In this document: positions 48,401 through 60,351 of the stretch, piece by piece
How the letters are laid out: every line of letters begins with the position of its first letter
How positions within the stretch are numbered: the stretch's first letter is position 1
NCBI GenBank assembly: GCA_019722365.1
Contig: JADFUC010001566.1
Location: 116,746-180,745 of the forward strand
Direction of reading: 5' to 3'
Origin: Lithospermum erythrorhizon
Lineage: Eukaryota > Streptophyta > Magnoliopsida > Boraginales > Boraginaceae
DNA: 64,000 nt
Notes under the pieces: model-generated
Database searches by the model: none
Told to the model about the DNA's origin: nothing
Seen by the model: the letters and a program-made list of their open reading frames with translations, nothing else
Made by a program: the position numbers and the translations under genes

Positions 48401-48551
48401 TTAACGTGGTACCGCTAAGGCGAAACGGTACCACGTTAATACCATTAGCATTATCGCGGTACCGCTTCATAAGAAACGTACCAATGCTAATACATAAATA
48501 TTGCATTTTCGTATAAACGTGTGGTACCGCTCATTATAACGTACCACGCTT
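48401..48551. repeat. Cluster of three GGTACC hairpins, left side of the insert
   Basis: Hairpin 1 is 48401-48439, with perfect 14-bp arms TTAACGTGGTACCG / CGGTACCACGTTAA. Hairpin 2 is about 48445-48498 (TTAGCATT...AATGCTAA outer arms, GGTACCG/CGTACC inside). Hairpin 3 is about 48515-48551 (AACGTGTGGTACC / GTACCACGCTT). Confidence 0.8.
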
Positions 48552-48844
48552 TTAAAATGTAAAGGTGCAAGCCAAAGAATCACAACATTCAAACATACAC
48601 ACACATTCATTCATTCTACACATTCATTCATTCAAACGTGAAACACCATAAACATTCAAGCATTCAAACATTGACAACATTCACATCATTAACAACTTCG
48701 AATAAAAGTACGTAAATAACAAACATTGTTTAAACGGGAAAAAACATCATACATATAATATGTAAACACATTCACTCATGTGTTTCTTCACTTGGTTCTT
48801 CTTCAACTATAAATGGAGGAGGTGGGGCGTGATGGGGAGAGCCA

Positions 48845-49156
48845 CTACGTTGTTGAGGCGTTGTCAGGCGATCCTATTGCCTCGACATCCCGCCATATGG
48901 ATCCCAAGATCGCCGCCATTTCGCCGATCATCCTCTCTTCCCGGTCCTTCATGCATCGACATCCTCGACGCAACCAAGTCATCTCATCTAACAACCTCTT
49001 CAAAGTGTCACCTCCGCTTCCTCTGCTGGTTGTCAGCGAGGTAGTAGCCTCTAATTTGAGGATTACGGGTAGACCTCCTCCCCGCATTCCCGCCACTTCT
49101 GGGGAACCCACCCTATTTGAAAGCCCAGACTGCCTCTCGCACCTGTAGTTCCACAC
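48845..49156 (-). CDS. Open frame, possible C-terminal part of the insert's transposon protein
   Basis: 103 codons on the minus strand, mostly charged and helical in character (LKRLLDEMTWLRRGCR, MKDREERMIGEMAAILGSI). The function is not recognised. Basic/acidic coiled-coil-like tails of this sort follow the conserved region in plant transposon ORF proteins, and it is on the same strand, 0.4 kb downstream of the frame at 49592-49945. It may be an exon or decayed continuation. Low certainty that it is translated. Confidence 0.3.
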   Translation of the reverse strand: MWNYRCERQSGLSNRVGSPEVAGMRGGGLPVILKLEATTSLTTSRGSGGDTLKRLLDEMTWLRRGCRCMKDREERMIGEMAAILGSIWRDVEAIGSPDNASTT

Positions 49157-49591
49157 CGCTCGGCTCTAGCCTCCCTCTATAGTTCTCCGTGAGATTCCCA
49201 CTTCATCTCAACGCCATATTCCACAAATAAACCTCAAACTTAGAAATTGAGGCTTTGAAATCATCACCGCTTTGTTAACCTCACTTCGACAATCTAGATG
49301 AAAAAGTAATATTTTTCCTACTAACCAACAACGGGATACATCATGCCATATTGTGGCGCCTATTCTTATGATGGAAATGTGTTCGAGGATAACGGGGGTA
49401 GTTAACCTTCTATCGAAGAGTCGTTATGTATCATTTGTATCGCTTAAGTTCGGTGGCCTCGACTACTGGGAAACAAAATCTTTGGACCACCTCGATACAA
49501 ACTTCCCCGCCCCATCTAGATTGTATTTATACACTAACTTAGGTTTTGGGCTCTACGATTATTATTAAGCATATTAGCACAATCCGCTTGG

Positions 49592-49945
49592 CTAATTGGC
49601 CAATACTGCACTACCCCTAGCTGGATAACTTATACATTCATCGTTGTCGTCCTCATGTCTAGTCATGAAAAATTCATTCCTAAGATCCTCCTCCGTAATC
49701 ATTCCTTCAACACCATTAACACTAAAGGTTAAGCCTATCATAGGGTCGCCATTATCAAGTTCGGCCTTACGGTCCATACCCATAGACTTATAAAATTGAA
49801 CTACAATTTCCGGATACCATTCACAACTAAATGTACAAATATTTGCTAATTGAGCATTTTCAAGGTATTGGAATACGAGGTTACCCGTGGAATTGCTCAC
49901 GGAGGCCTCATCGAGATAGACACTGTCGTGCATTTGTTCCTCCAC
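49592..49945 (-). CDS. Transposon/retroelement ORF1-like protein fragment
   Basis: 117 codons from an ATG at 49945. The segment CEWYPEIVVQFYKSMG, then IGLTFSVNGVEGMITEEDLR, resembles the (V)REFY...V.G....(S/T)...I pattern of the putative plant transposon protein / Athila ORF1-like domain. Just upstream (50056-49950) another frame encodes an acidic stretch (EAEPQSEEELEEVDEDDH) like the N-terminal linker of such proteins, so one frameshift probably splits the gene. A complete protein would be several hundred residues. Role unknown. The family assignment is by pattern only. Confidence 0.4.
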   Translation of the reverse strand: MEEQMHDSVYLDEASVSNSTGNLVFQYLENAQLANICTFSCEWYPEIVVQFYKSMGMDRKAELDNGDPMIGLTFSVNGVEGMITEEDLRNEFFMTRHEDDNDECISYPARGSAVLAN

Positions 49946-50265
49946 TCAACGACACCCACTTCCACGTGGTCATCCTCATCCACTTCCTCAAGTTCCTCCT
50001 CAGATTGGGGTTCCGCCTCACTACTTACCTTTTTGCCCTCTTTTTCCTTCACGTGACGATCAGGCCCGCTTCGTCTCCTTATTTTGTTGTTTTTGTTATT
50101 TTATAAATTAAACAATATATTGCAAATAGAGAGTATAAAATAAGTTTACGGGTCGGTATAAGGTCGTATCTAAGAAATTTGAGGAGAATTTGTGAGAATT
50201 TAGGATGAAATTATGTTAATAATGAAATTAGTCAAAGTCACTTACTGCAACTCCTTATCTCGATA

Positions 50266-50490
50266 TAAACGTGGTACTGCCTGAGAATAAACGGTACCAC
50301 GCTTAACTTACGTAACGATAACCGATTTTGAAGTTAAACGCAGTACCGTTTATAATAAACGGTACCACGCTTAACTTACAAAGATTCAAAATGTAATTTA
50401 ATAACCTAAACGTGGTATCAAGTATCTATTAATCTGTACTAATGCTATAACGTGGTACCGTTAATTTTACAATGGTGTGCCGTTTCAGTT
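50266..50490. repeat. Middle cluster of GGTACC palindromes
   Basis: AAACGTGGTACTG...AACGGTACCACGCTTAA at about 50268-50307, GCAGTACCGTTTA...AAACGGTACCACGCTTAA at about 50340-50376, and single copies at 50409 and 50450 (AACGTGGTACCG). The same motif as at 48401-48551. Confidence 0.75.
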
Positions 50491-52439
50491 CCATTTAATC
50501 GTATCGATAATGTAAAAGAAACAAAATAGATATTTTATTATTGAGCCGCTCACCGCTTATACTGGCTAGATTACATTAATTTCATACACTCAATCAAAAA
50601 TTTAAACTATACAAATCTAATCATCATACACTATTTCATCTTCTGGATTCTTCTTTGTCGGAATGTAGTTCATTGTGTTGTCTTCATCTATTTGAATTCT
50701 TCCTCAATGTCACTAAGATCGTCGAACAAATCTTTTTTCCTTTCTTCCATGTAGTGTATTCTTATTCTAAACTGGATGCCCGCGGCCGCCCAATCTCGAT
50801 ACAACACATACTTCAATCAAATAACTTGTAAGTCTCAACGCCTTTTGGAGGTATTCGAGTTTCCATGCTAAATGCTGATTCACTAGCTTATTGTTGACAT
50901 AGTATAGAAAATATTTACTATCTTAGACAATACCGAAACAATGCGCCTTTAGTCGCCCACCATTTCAATATATCAAAAGTAAGCATAATATATTGACTCA
51001 ATTCAAAGCTGTGAGTTAAATATCAAGCACTCATTAGTGTGTCGAGCGATTGGATTAGTGTTACCTAGTAACAGAAAGATCTAGGGTGATCATGTTGGAC
51101 TTCAGATCTTTAACCACCGGGCATATTAAAACTTGTTCCACTACTAGAGGGTACGGCCTTTATTTCTCGCTTCATACCTGACTCGATATTTGCTATACAT
51201 GTTATACATATACGCTTCAATTCCATCTTTCCATTTTGAACATCAAAACTTTAGTTCGGGATTAAGGATACCACTGCATATGCATGCTGGGATATGATGA
51301 AAATATTTTAAAAAATTTGTTCTATATTCGAACCATATTCTAACAACATGACCATCTCTATGTTAGTCATACGAATGGAAAGATTAACGATACATTCTAA
51401 AGTAAGATGAATATTTATTCTTATATCATTGAAAAAACTTTTTTGAAGTTGTAATCTTTTAAACTATTTCAATTTAAATTTAAGTAATTCATAACAATAT
51501 TTCCAATTATTATATGTGAGTCAGATACATTCCTCACCAAATGAGTACGATCTCTACAAATGTTGTAATTTCATCCTTATATATATGCACGTAATCCGTA
51601 GATCGTAAGTCGAGTTCCATCTAGTATCACAATCCAAAATTAATTTTTAAACTTTTTCCCGAAGCCTCAACCAATTTTTTATATTCATGTCTTCTAACTC
51701 GCCATTAACAACAAAATTAACGGCCTTACGAATTGGTAAAATAAACTCATCCCAAACAACTTTTATTCCATCTTTTAGCAACTACAATTGAAGGACGGAC
51801 ATAAACATCTAACATGAAAAGTTCACTAAAACTGCTTAGGCATCTTTTAATTCAATTGATACTATTAAGCGGATCTATTTTCTATCAAATGAAATTAGCA
51901 TCCCATTCAAACATTTGTAATCATTGGCACATGTATACCTTCCGAGAAAATATTTCCAAATCCATGAAGTTTTTTCCCGGTCTCCAAGAAAATATTTCCA
52001 AATCCATGTTTTTTTTCCTCCTCAATAAGAGTATCCGTAGCACTAGATCGAGTTAATAAGTGTGTCCATCCACACGATTATCATCATCTAAATTAACAAA
52101 ATCATTTATATGTCAGCACTATCACTTTGGAATACTTTTTTTCCAAGGTTACGCTTTGATGCCATTAATTACAAAGAACAAATATAAAATTTATAAAAAG
52201 TTGATAAATTTGATCAGAACGAGCAAAGTAAGATCGCTGATTCACTTGATTGTAACGAACAAACCCAAAACCATGTTAATGAATATTGTAATCGCTGAAA
52301 GCGATTCTTCTTATTTTCTGTGATTTTAAGAATGACAAGGAATATGGAAACGGGCTTTGTGTCAGCCTTTTATAAAATTCTCCAATTTGAGTTTTCATGT
52401 AAATGTGATTTGCCGCGAGGCCAAACGTAAGGCATCGTT

Positions 52440-52580
52440 TAGATGAACGGTAACACGTTATACTGAAACGGTACCGTTTTAATCTAAACGGTAATTCCTC
52501 GCTGATCATACAAATTATAAAAATAGCCGCTGCACTTTTAACGTGGTACCGCACGCACAAACGGTATACCGCTTTATAAA
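52440..52580. repeat. Right cluster of GGTACC-like repeats
   Basis: AACGGTAACACGTTATACTG, AACGGTACCG, AACGTGGTACCGCACGC and AACGGTATACCGC follow each other within 140 bp. More diverged than the left cluster, but with the same AACG..GGTACC core. Confidence 0.7.
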
Positions 52581-52964
52581 GGCAAGAGTCGCTATATATC
52601 CGCATGACACGCATCGCTTACTTTAAACTAAGTATACCATTTGTATCACGTAAACGTCCGCTTGTATGTAAAACGGGTATCGTTGTAATTCAAACGAAAA
52701 ATATCGCTCTGCCCGATACACGCCTCAAACCGAATACGCCAAGATTTTTAACGGATCGGCCCGCCCGCCAGTTAATGTGCCTGGGCCCGTCGAACAGCAT
52801 ACTCGCCTTATCGCCATGGGCCGGCCGTCTGTCATTAATTTAATTAAATTGACCTACACTAGCACGAATTATACACACACCCAAATGAACATCATTACCC
52901 ACCATTGGCAGAATGAAAGAAGCCATTAAGTAAGAAAATCGTTATTCAATAAGCAGCTTACTAT

Positions 52965-53600
52965 TCCTGCCAGATACTATTGCCTCGAGCCCATTGAGGG
53001 TTTAGCGAAGGCTAATTGGGGGAATTTTGGGTTTGAAGAGGTTCACAAACTTTCAACTTGTTTCTTCATTTTCAGATTCAATTCCGATGAGGGGAGGGTC
53101 AGATGTTATTGGAGGGGCCATGGAGTTTTGCACGAAGGCCCCTGATCATCAAGGCATGGTGTCCTGATGCAAAAATTGAACGAAAAGGGGAAGAGAAAGT
53201 CCCAATTTGGGTTAGAATCCCTAATTCTGGAATTCAAAGAGATGTTTATAAGACGGAAGTTTGATTAGGATCCCCTTGATTGCTGATAGTGCTACTTCCA
53301 CCATGGAGAGGATGTCGTATGCTAGGGTATACGTGGAGGTTCAAGCTGATAAGGAGCTGCCGGAAGTTGTTCCTCTTGTGGTTTTATGATTGGGTTCCCC
53401 CCTAATGCTCCCATTGTAAGGTAGAAGAGGGTGGTTGAGGTCAATGTTGTTCGGAGGGAATGGAGGGTTGTTGGAAAAGCCAAGAAGAACAGGGAGTAGG
53501 AAAATGTATTGAATGGTGAAGCAGGGAATGAGCCAGACGCAATTGTCCGATTGTATTGTCTACTGTGGCCCAAACAGAAGAATGGGGCTCAAAGCAATAT
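52965..53600 (+). pseudogene. LINE ORF1 (DUF4283), second fragment
   Basis: Continuing from 41063, the plus strand reads CLEPIEGLAKANWGNFGFEE, HKLSTCFFIFRF, then (with shifts) IKAWCPDAKIER, EEKVPIWVRIPN and ADSATSTMERMSYARVYVEV. This is the central and C-terminal part of the plant LINE DUF4283 domain. A basic tail (REWRVVGKAKKNR) follows near 53460. Stops and frameshifts are present throughout. Confidence 0.7.
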
Positions 53601-53659
53601 GCAGTCAGTTGTGAGGTAGGGCACCAGGGTCAGGAAGGTGAAATTTTTGTCCACTTAAT

Positions 53660-56600
53660 ATGGATGTAAGATTCTGGACTATTAGAGGCATCAATTGTGC
53701 TCATAAACAATATAGAATCAAAAAAGTTTGTAATTTGATATAGTTGAAAATAAAGTTCGTATTGGGAGTTGGTGACAAGATTAGAATAATGTCTTCCTGG
53801 TTGGAAGTGTGTAAATAATAATGTAGTTGGCAGAGTAGGTCGTATATGGGTTTGCTAGAATCCTTGTAAAGTTGATATCTCAGTTGTCACCATTGATCAA
53901 CGACACATTTTGATGAGTGTTGAAGTCTTAATACATAGCAGAGACAAATTTTTCCTTTCTATAGTATATGGCAAGAATACTGTAGCTAAAAGGAAGGAGT
54001 TGTGGGCATCCCTTATAAATGCAAGTAGTATTGTGATGACATCTCCTTGGAATATTGGTGCAGATTTTAATGTGGTTAGGAATTTGACTGAAGTTGTGGA
54101 AGGTAACATGCCAGAGAAGAATGTCATGAGTGAGTTTAATGGCTGCATACAAAATATTGATGTCATGGAAATTCCTCATAGTGACTGTGAATTTACTTGG
54201 AGTAGAAATTGGGAAAGTCAAAGCATCCTGAGAACTTTGGATAGAGTATTGTGTAGTAGAGAATGGATGCATAAAATACCTGATTGTAGTGTGCAGTTCA
54301 ACTCTTCTATTGAGTCTGACCATTATGTCTTGGATGTGTCCTTGTATACTAATATTCCAGGGAGCCAAGACCATTTAAGTACCATTATTTCTAGAGTCAT
54401 CATGAGTCTTTTAGGGAGCTTGAAGAGCATGAAAGGCAAATTAAAGGAGCTAAACAGATAAGCTTTTTCAAACATTAGCAGCAGGGTGATTGAGATGAAG
54501 GATGAGTGGGAGACTATTCAAGGTGCTATTCTTCCTGGTGATTTGAATCATGTGTTATTAGTCAAGTCCAGGTATTTGGGAGCAGAGTATAACAAACTAC
54601 GCAAAGTTGAGTGGGAATTCTATAGGAGCAAGTCTAGAATCTCTTGGTATAAAGATGGGGATGCTACTACTAAGTTGTTTCACACTAGCATGAAGATTAA
54701 TCACAACAAGAATCTTATCACAATAATTGAAGATGATTAGGGGAGGTTGATTGATGATTATGGAAGATCTTTTCTCTGAGAAGAGTAGCTTACTTGATAA
54801 GAAGAAGTGGGTTGAGTTAATTGTTCCCTGGAAGAGTGAGCAGAAGGACTATGCTATGTTGCAGAGAGAAGTTACAAGGGATGAGATAGAAGCTTGCTTT
54901 ATGAGTATGAAGGGGGAAAAAGCCCTTGGACCTGATGATTTCTCCCTTGAGTTTTATAAAGATGATTGGAGTGTTATAGGGAGTTCAGTTGTTGATGCTA
55001 TTCAAGCTTTTTTCCAGACAGGACACATGCCAAAGTTTGTAAATAACACTTCCCTTATTCTTATTCCAAAAGTGCAGCAGCCTAAAACAATGAGGAAGTT
55101 CATGCCAATAGCTTGCTGCAATGTGTTGTATAAAGTCATATCTACTGTAATTGCTAGCAGACTTAAAAAAATACTAAATAAGATAGTGGGGATTCAATAA
55201 TCTGCGTATGTTCCTGGGAGGCACATTTCGGATGGCATTTTGCTTATGCAGGAGATTGTAAATGGATATCACAAAAGGAGTGGCAGACCTAGATGTTTTA
55301 TTAAAGTGGTTGTTATGAAAGCATATGACTCAGTTGATTGGTCTTTCTTATGGTTGATGATGGAGAAGCTCAATTTTTCAATAGTTTTCATTGCTTGGAT
55401 TAAGAAGTGTGTCTCCACTGCATGGTTTTTCATCAATTTCAATGGATCTTTTACTGGTTATTTCAAGAGTGCAAGAGGACTGAGACAAGGGGATCCACTA
55501 TCCCCTATCTGTTTATTATTATTATGGATTTCTTTGATGGGCTCATGAAGCATTTTAGTAGAGAGAAGGGCTTTGATTTTCATCCAAACTGCCAAGAAAT
55601 CAACCTCATTAATGTGTGTTTTGCTAATGACCTTTGTATTCTCAATGCTGTAAATAGTAGATCACTCAACACAGTAAAGGAGATTGTGCATTATTTTGGT
55701 GAAATTACAGGGCTTAAGCCAAATTTGAAGAAGAGTTCAGTGTATTTTGCAGGGAATGTGGATGAAATTTCTCTCAGCAACACTCTTGGTATTCCAAAAG
55801 CTTCTCTCCCCATTAAATATCTTGGCATACCTTTGAATACAAAGCAGTTGAATGCTAGGGATTGCAGACCTCTTGTTGATAAGATCAAGCAAAAGATTAA
55901 CAGTTGGGGTGCCAGGCAATTGAGTTATGCTAGTAGATTGAGCTTGTTGAAGGCTGTCATTTTTGGAGTATATAACTTCTGATGTCAGACTGTATTCCTC
56001 CCAAAGCTTATGATCAAAGAAATTAATGGTATATTGAAGAATTTTCTCTGGTGTGATAAATGTGAGGGGAAGGAGGAGCAAAAGTAAGCTGGAAGGAAGT
56101 CAATGTCCCAAGATATTGAGGAATGGAACAATGCTTGCATGCCAAACATATATGAAATATCTGTGTTGGTAAAGATACTCTGTGGATTAGGTGGCTCCAC
56201 TCTTACAGGCTTAAAGGTGTTAGTACATGGGGAGTGCATAAAAGGAGTGTTGACACAAATACTTGGAGCAAAATGCTTAATCTCATATTGAAAATGAGGC
56301 CTTTGATTGTGAGTAAGGTTGGGGATTGGTAGCATACTAGTTTCCTGTTTGATAACTGGTATCCCATGGGCATATTGGATGAAGTTCTCAGTAAAAGAAG
56401 TGTTCAAATCTTACTGATAGTGTTGTAGAGGTTGTCAGAAGAGGCAAATGGCCAAGTAGTAAATTAACCAATACAGAAATCCAGGCATGTATTGATGGTA
56501 TACCTGTTATTGATGGTGATGTGGATGATACTGTTGTCTGGTTCAATCCTCGGCGATTTACAGTTAAGAGTATGTGGCAGCAGATCAGATATGTTAGGGG

Positions 56601-56887
56601 TAACAGTCTGTGGCATAAGCTAGTATGGTTTAAAGGCAATGTTCCTAAGTTCGGTTTTACAGCTTGGCTTCTTTGCAACCAGGGATAGATTGCAGGCATG
56701 GGGTATTGTGGATGACAACAGCTGTGTTTTGTGTGGGGAGCAGGAGGATATTCATCATTTGTTCTTCTCATGTCAATTCTCAAGTAGCATTTGGAGGACG
56801 CTTCTAATGTATTTGAAGGATTTTCATCCTCCACTGAATTGGAGGGATGAATTGCAGTGGTTGCTTGGTGTTTGGTCTGGGCAATAG
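53660..56887 (+). pseudogene. LINE ORF2: endonuclease and reverse transcriptase, dead
   Basis: ORF2 starts at the ATG at 53660 (MDVRFW-IRGINCAHKQYRI). The apurinic-type endonuclease follows to about 54400 (SPWNIGADFNVVRN, ESDHYVLDV). Reverse transcriptase spans about 54880-55900: GEKALGPDDFSLEFYK, IPKVQQPKTMRKFMPIACCN, SARGLRQGDPLSP and LKPNLKKSS. A zinc-binding zf-RVT region lies at 56560-56880 (CVLCGEQEDIHHLFFSC). ORF2 nicks target DNA and copies LINE RNA at the nick. The catalytic FADD box reads FAND (about 55618-55629), and the other catalytic aspartate, expected before MKAYDSVDW, is valine. With stops at 54460, 54738, 55198 and 55980 and a frameshift near 55500, it cannot work. Interrupted at 56887 by a solo LTR. 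Confidence 0.9.
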
Positions 56888-58373
56888 TGTAACGACCCAA
56901 AATTAAAATTAATTTTTTGAGGTTGGGGCAGATCGTGAGCACTGAATAGCAGTCGCTAACGATGGATAATGATAAAAAATGATTTTAGATTTAACATGAT
57001 AATAAAAATAATACAACTTTAAAATGCATCGGTGAATTGTCCAATATTCTGACAATTTGAAAGTAATAATATAAATCGACTGTCGCTGCTTGTTTCTATT
57101 TCGAGGCAATGATAATTGATAAGTCTGACATAAATTTCGAAGAAGATAAAGAATATGGTATTAGGATATTCCAATTTACCCGTTGCCGCTCAAAGTGCTG
57201 GCGAAATTTCTTGGCTCAAATCTGATCGTCATGACAGCTGGCATGCAAATCTTGCGTAGGAAATAGGGAGTCGGTAAAAGGTGAGGTGAAACAAATATCA
57301 TGAAATTAGCATACCAGAACAAATACAAGCAAGGATAATTTGAGGCCTTCACATTTGCTTGTTATCGCTTTCAGAGTTATATTTTTATCTTGTTATCTCG
57401 AGTTATATTTTATATCTTTCACTGCCGACCAGATACTCTTAATGACTTCCGTGAAACCAATCACGCGTGAATAATTTTCGCGATGCACTTAATCGCGGGA
57501 GATACGTTTACATTTGTTATCTTTCAGCATTATCGCTAATTCTCGACATAATATATAACGAACACAACCAGCTGAACATATATCACCAACTGTCTCATAA
57601 GCTGGCATCACAGCAGCTGACAGCTTATGCTGGATTGGCAAGAGTCTTCTTTCCGATTATAATTAAATGCGCCTCCTATGACATCTAAATGTTTATCATA
57701 AGAACTTCCAGCTGAGCAGCATTATATCTTAAATCAAGACCACTTAGGAATGCTGAATTATCATGCCCAAATTCTTCATTAAGTATCACCGGAACTTATT
57801 AAATGATAGGATCAGCGTCGTGGATTAGATCGCCCAACTTATATACTAACGGCGTTTGAATCAGAAGCTTTCCATTATATATAAAATATAAATGATATAG
57901 ATTAGCATGAGCATTAGGGTCTATAATTTACGTACCTAATGTTCTACGTTCAAAAGTTATTTCAACCATTAACGACTCAACTTTTAACCTTAAAGGATGT
58001 ATAACGATTAATATCCCACCTATGATCCCTGAGAAAAATCGATAATAATCAATAATCAACCGAAACCTAATTAAACATAATCGTATTAATGACATCTAGT
58101 ATAATCGACTACATGATATCATACTTAGATAAATGAGTCATTAAAAGCGGATAAATACAACCCTTGTAGAAAAATTTAAACAACAGATAAGAATATAATA
58201 ATACAAAGTCTCAATAAAATTTTGAATAAAATCAGGGGCTGACAACCAACGACTATAACTCACAGTCATGTCCACTTTTATCTACCGTATCTCATGACTA
58301 TACTGACGCCACAATGCGCGTATGCTCGATCCGTCTACTGCGGGGAATGGACCAATATTTGATAAACAACGTT

Positions 58374-58607
58374 CTTATACGCAGTATAAAGGCCCGACAC
58401 CAACGATGCACTGCAGTAAATTAATAGATCTCATCTGCACTTATACCAAAGTATAAAGGCAGCGCCCGACAATGCGCGATAGCGATAATAGATCATGCTT
58501 ATGCAGTATAAGGCCCAGCACGGAAGCAATGCACACTTAGCAAAGTGATAATAGATCTCGCACTACACTTATGCGAAGTATAAAGGCCAGCGTCACATAA
58601 TATCACG
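58374..58607. repeat. Tandem array of CTTATRC...GTATAAAGGCC units inside the solo LTR
   Basis: Units start at 58374, 58440, 58498 and 58568 (66, 58 and 70 bp apart). Each begins CTTATAC or CTTATGC, then AGTATAAAGGC, a GACAATGC-type block and AATAGATC. The LTR at 5985-6185 carries a degenerate version. Confidence 0.8.
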
Positions 58608-58785
58608 CAAGGAATGAGAGTCGCTTTAACCCCTGTCACATCCCAGTATAGGGTCATATCTAATACTCAAGTCACCTGAAGTCACAGCATGCTTTCAAAC
58701 CCGGCTTACTTATGACAACTACTCTTCTCTCAAACAATATCAAAGCACACAATTAAAACATCTCGCAATCATAAATCAATCGCAA

Positions 58786-58960
58786 CCGCCGACAAGACCT
58801 CGAGAAATACGAGAATTAGCAAAACCCAGGCCGCGAAATTATAAAGTGCCGACGAGGCCACGCGAATTACAAAAGTGGCGGCAAGTAGCAGGCTGAGAAA
58901 TGCCGACAAGGCCGCGGGGAATACAAAGCGTAAGTTGAGAGTTGTGCTGCGCCAGCGAAT
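58786..58960. repeat. GCCGACAAGGCC short repeat series
   Basis: GCCGACAAGACC at 58787, GCCGACGAGGCC at 58849 and GCCGACAAGGCC at 58903, each followed by GCGNGAAT/GAATTACAAA-like sequence. A degenerate GC-rich minisatellite in an otherwise AT-rich LTR. Confidence 0.6.
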
Positions 58961-60351
58961 CTTGACGCCACGGAAATCTGTCGCGTAATCATAACATAGC
59001 TCACCTGATTGAATCACACATATTCATACCATAATCATATCACAATGACATGTTCACACAATTTAAAGTAGTACGTAAAAGTAGCACCCAGTGAGATAAG
59101 TACTAATCGATCCAAAAGTCTTTCCCGTTCAGCTTCTAATCGGAAACCTTTCGAAAATATAATTACTACTCACAATAATTTTAACCATATCTTAATTAAA
59201 TTTCGACACCCCGATCCGACTTTAGTTACAAATTAACAACTTAAGTATAGATTGCTAATTATGTTTCAAGACTATTAAAATGGCCAATTTCAACTATCGA
59301 CTAAATCCCATAATCGGTCCAACACCTTAACCAAAATACTAACATTTTGACCAATTTCGATCAACGAAAATATCAACTTTTCCAGCTAAGCTAATAGATT
59401 TAACTTATTACTCGAATCCACAAAGCCGTTCTTATAAAATCACAATAAAGCTAATTTCAACATGAATTCCTCGACAACATAGCAAATCATAATTTTCGCT
59501 CCAGCTTGATCGCGATAAAGGGTCGATAACGTATTTATACTCTGAAACTTAGCGTTTTAGAAAAAGTCAACCCAAAATCAACTCAGTCGACTCGACTATA
59601 TGTGACTTTCTACTTAGAATAGCATTATTAGTAAATACTTATCTCTTTTTATGTCCCCAAGCGCAGATAATAATTATATTGATAATATCTCATAAGCGAA
59701 GTCATTACAAAATTCCAAAAAGTGAGCGACCTAGAAAATCACGAAATTCCCATTCGAAGCCACCTTGATTTCAACTCGAGAATAACTAATTTAGAACCCA
59801 AGAATCGTTGTAGCAATAAAATTCGAAATACAAAAGTCAACCAGTGACAAAACTCCACGAAATACTAAAAAAGATTTGACCTTTTTTTTACCTTGAATCG
59901 AAGAGGATGTTGAGGCCTATAAAATTTGAGGTCCAAAGCTTGCGAGATGGAAGAGAAATCGGAGAAAGAAATTTCAAGAGGGGGAGAAGAGTACCGTCGG
60001 CTGTTCTCACTGGAGGAAGAAGATGGGCTCTCTTTTTGGGCCTTGGTTGATTATGGGTTAATGGTTGGCGGAGTGGGCTTATATGGTAAAGCCGTCGTTT
60101 TTAATTCGATCGTCTTACCGTTTTAAGCTTACTTCAAGCCAATGCATTTAAACGTTAATATTTAAACTCAAATTATATTACCACCCAAAATATCATTTCC
60201 ATTCAACTAAAATTCTAAATACCCGAAATGTACTACCAGCAGAGCCGATTCGTTACATTTTTACTATTCAAGCAATTTTTTTATTTCTCCTCGAAATAAT
60301 CTAAACGTAGTATCTTATTACGGTAATATTAGTACATAACGGGTTATTACA

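Larger units (their letters stand above)
48172..52960 (-). mobile_element. Unclassified ~4.8-kb insert with GGTACC-centred palindromes and a transposon-ORF-like gene
   Basis: This stretch separates two parts of the LINE ORF1 and is not LINE sequence. Its left end is GC-rich (48230-48400, GGGTCGG/GCCCGCCCGGCCCGAG). Its right part has similar composition (52750-52820, GGCCCGCCCGCC, GGGCCGGCC). Short hairpins of the form AACGTGGTACCG...CGGTACCACGTT are clustered at 48401-48551, 50266-50490 and 52440-52580. Two minus-strand open frames lie inside. Exact termini and a target duplication were not found, and the superfamily is unknown. The GC-rich ends suggest a hAT-like element, the protein a retroelement ORF1; neither is settled. 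Confidence 0.45.
56888..60351 (-). mobile_element. Solo LTR (3,464 bp) inserted in LINE ORF2
   Basis: The plus strand begins TGTAACGACCC and ends GGGTTATTACA. AATAG is duplicated perfectly on both sides (56883-56887 and 60352-60356). Read on the minus strand it opens TGTAATAACCCGTT. No primer site, gag or pol is present and I see no second LTR inside, so it is best explained as a solo LTR left by recombination between the LTRs of a full element. It contains two short tandem arrays (58374-58607 and about 58786-58960). The minus-strand frame at 58769-59017 lies in the second array and is not a gene. Confidence 0.75.

Noticed and set aside
53897..56942. Minus-strand open frames across the LINE
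   Set aside because: They are antisense to clear endonuclease and reverse transcriptase homology on the plus strand.
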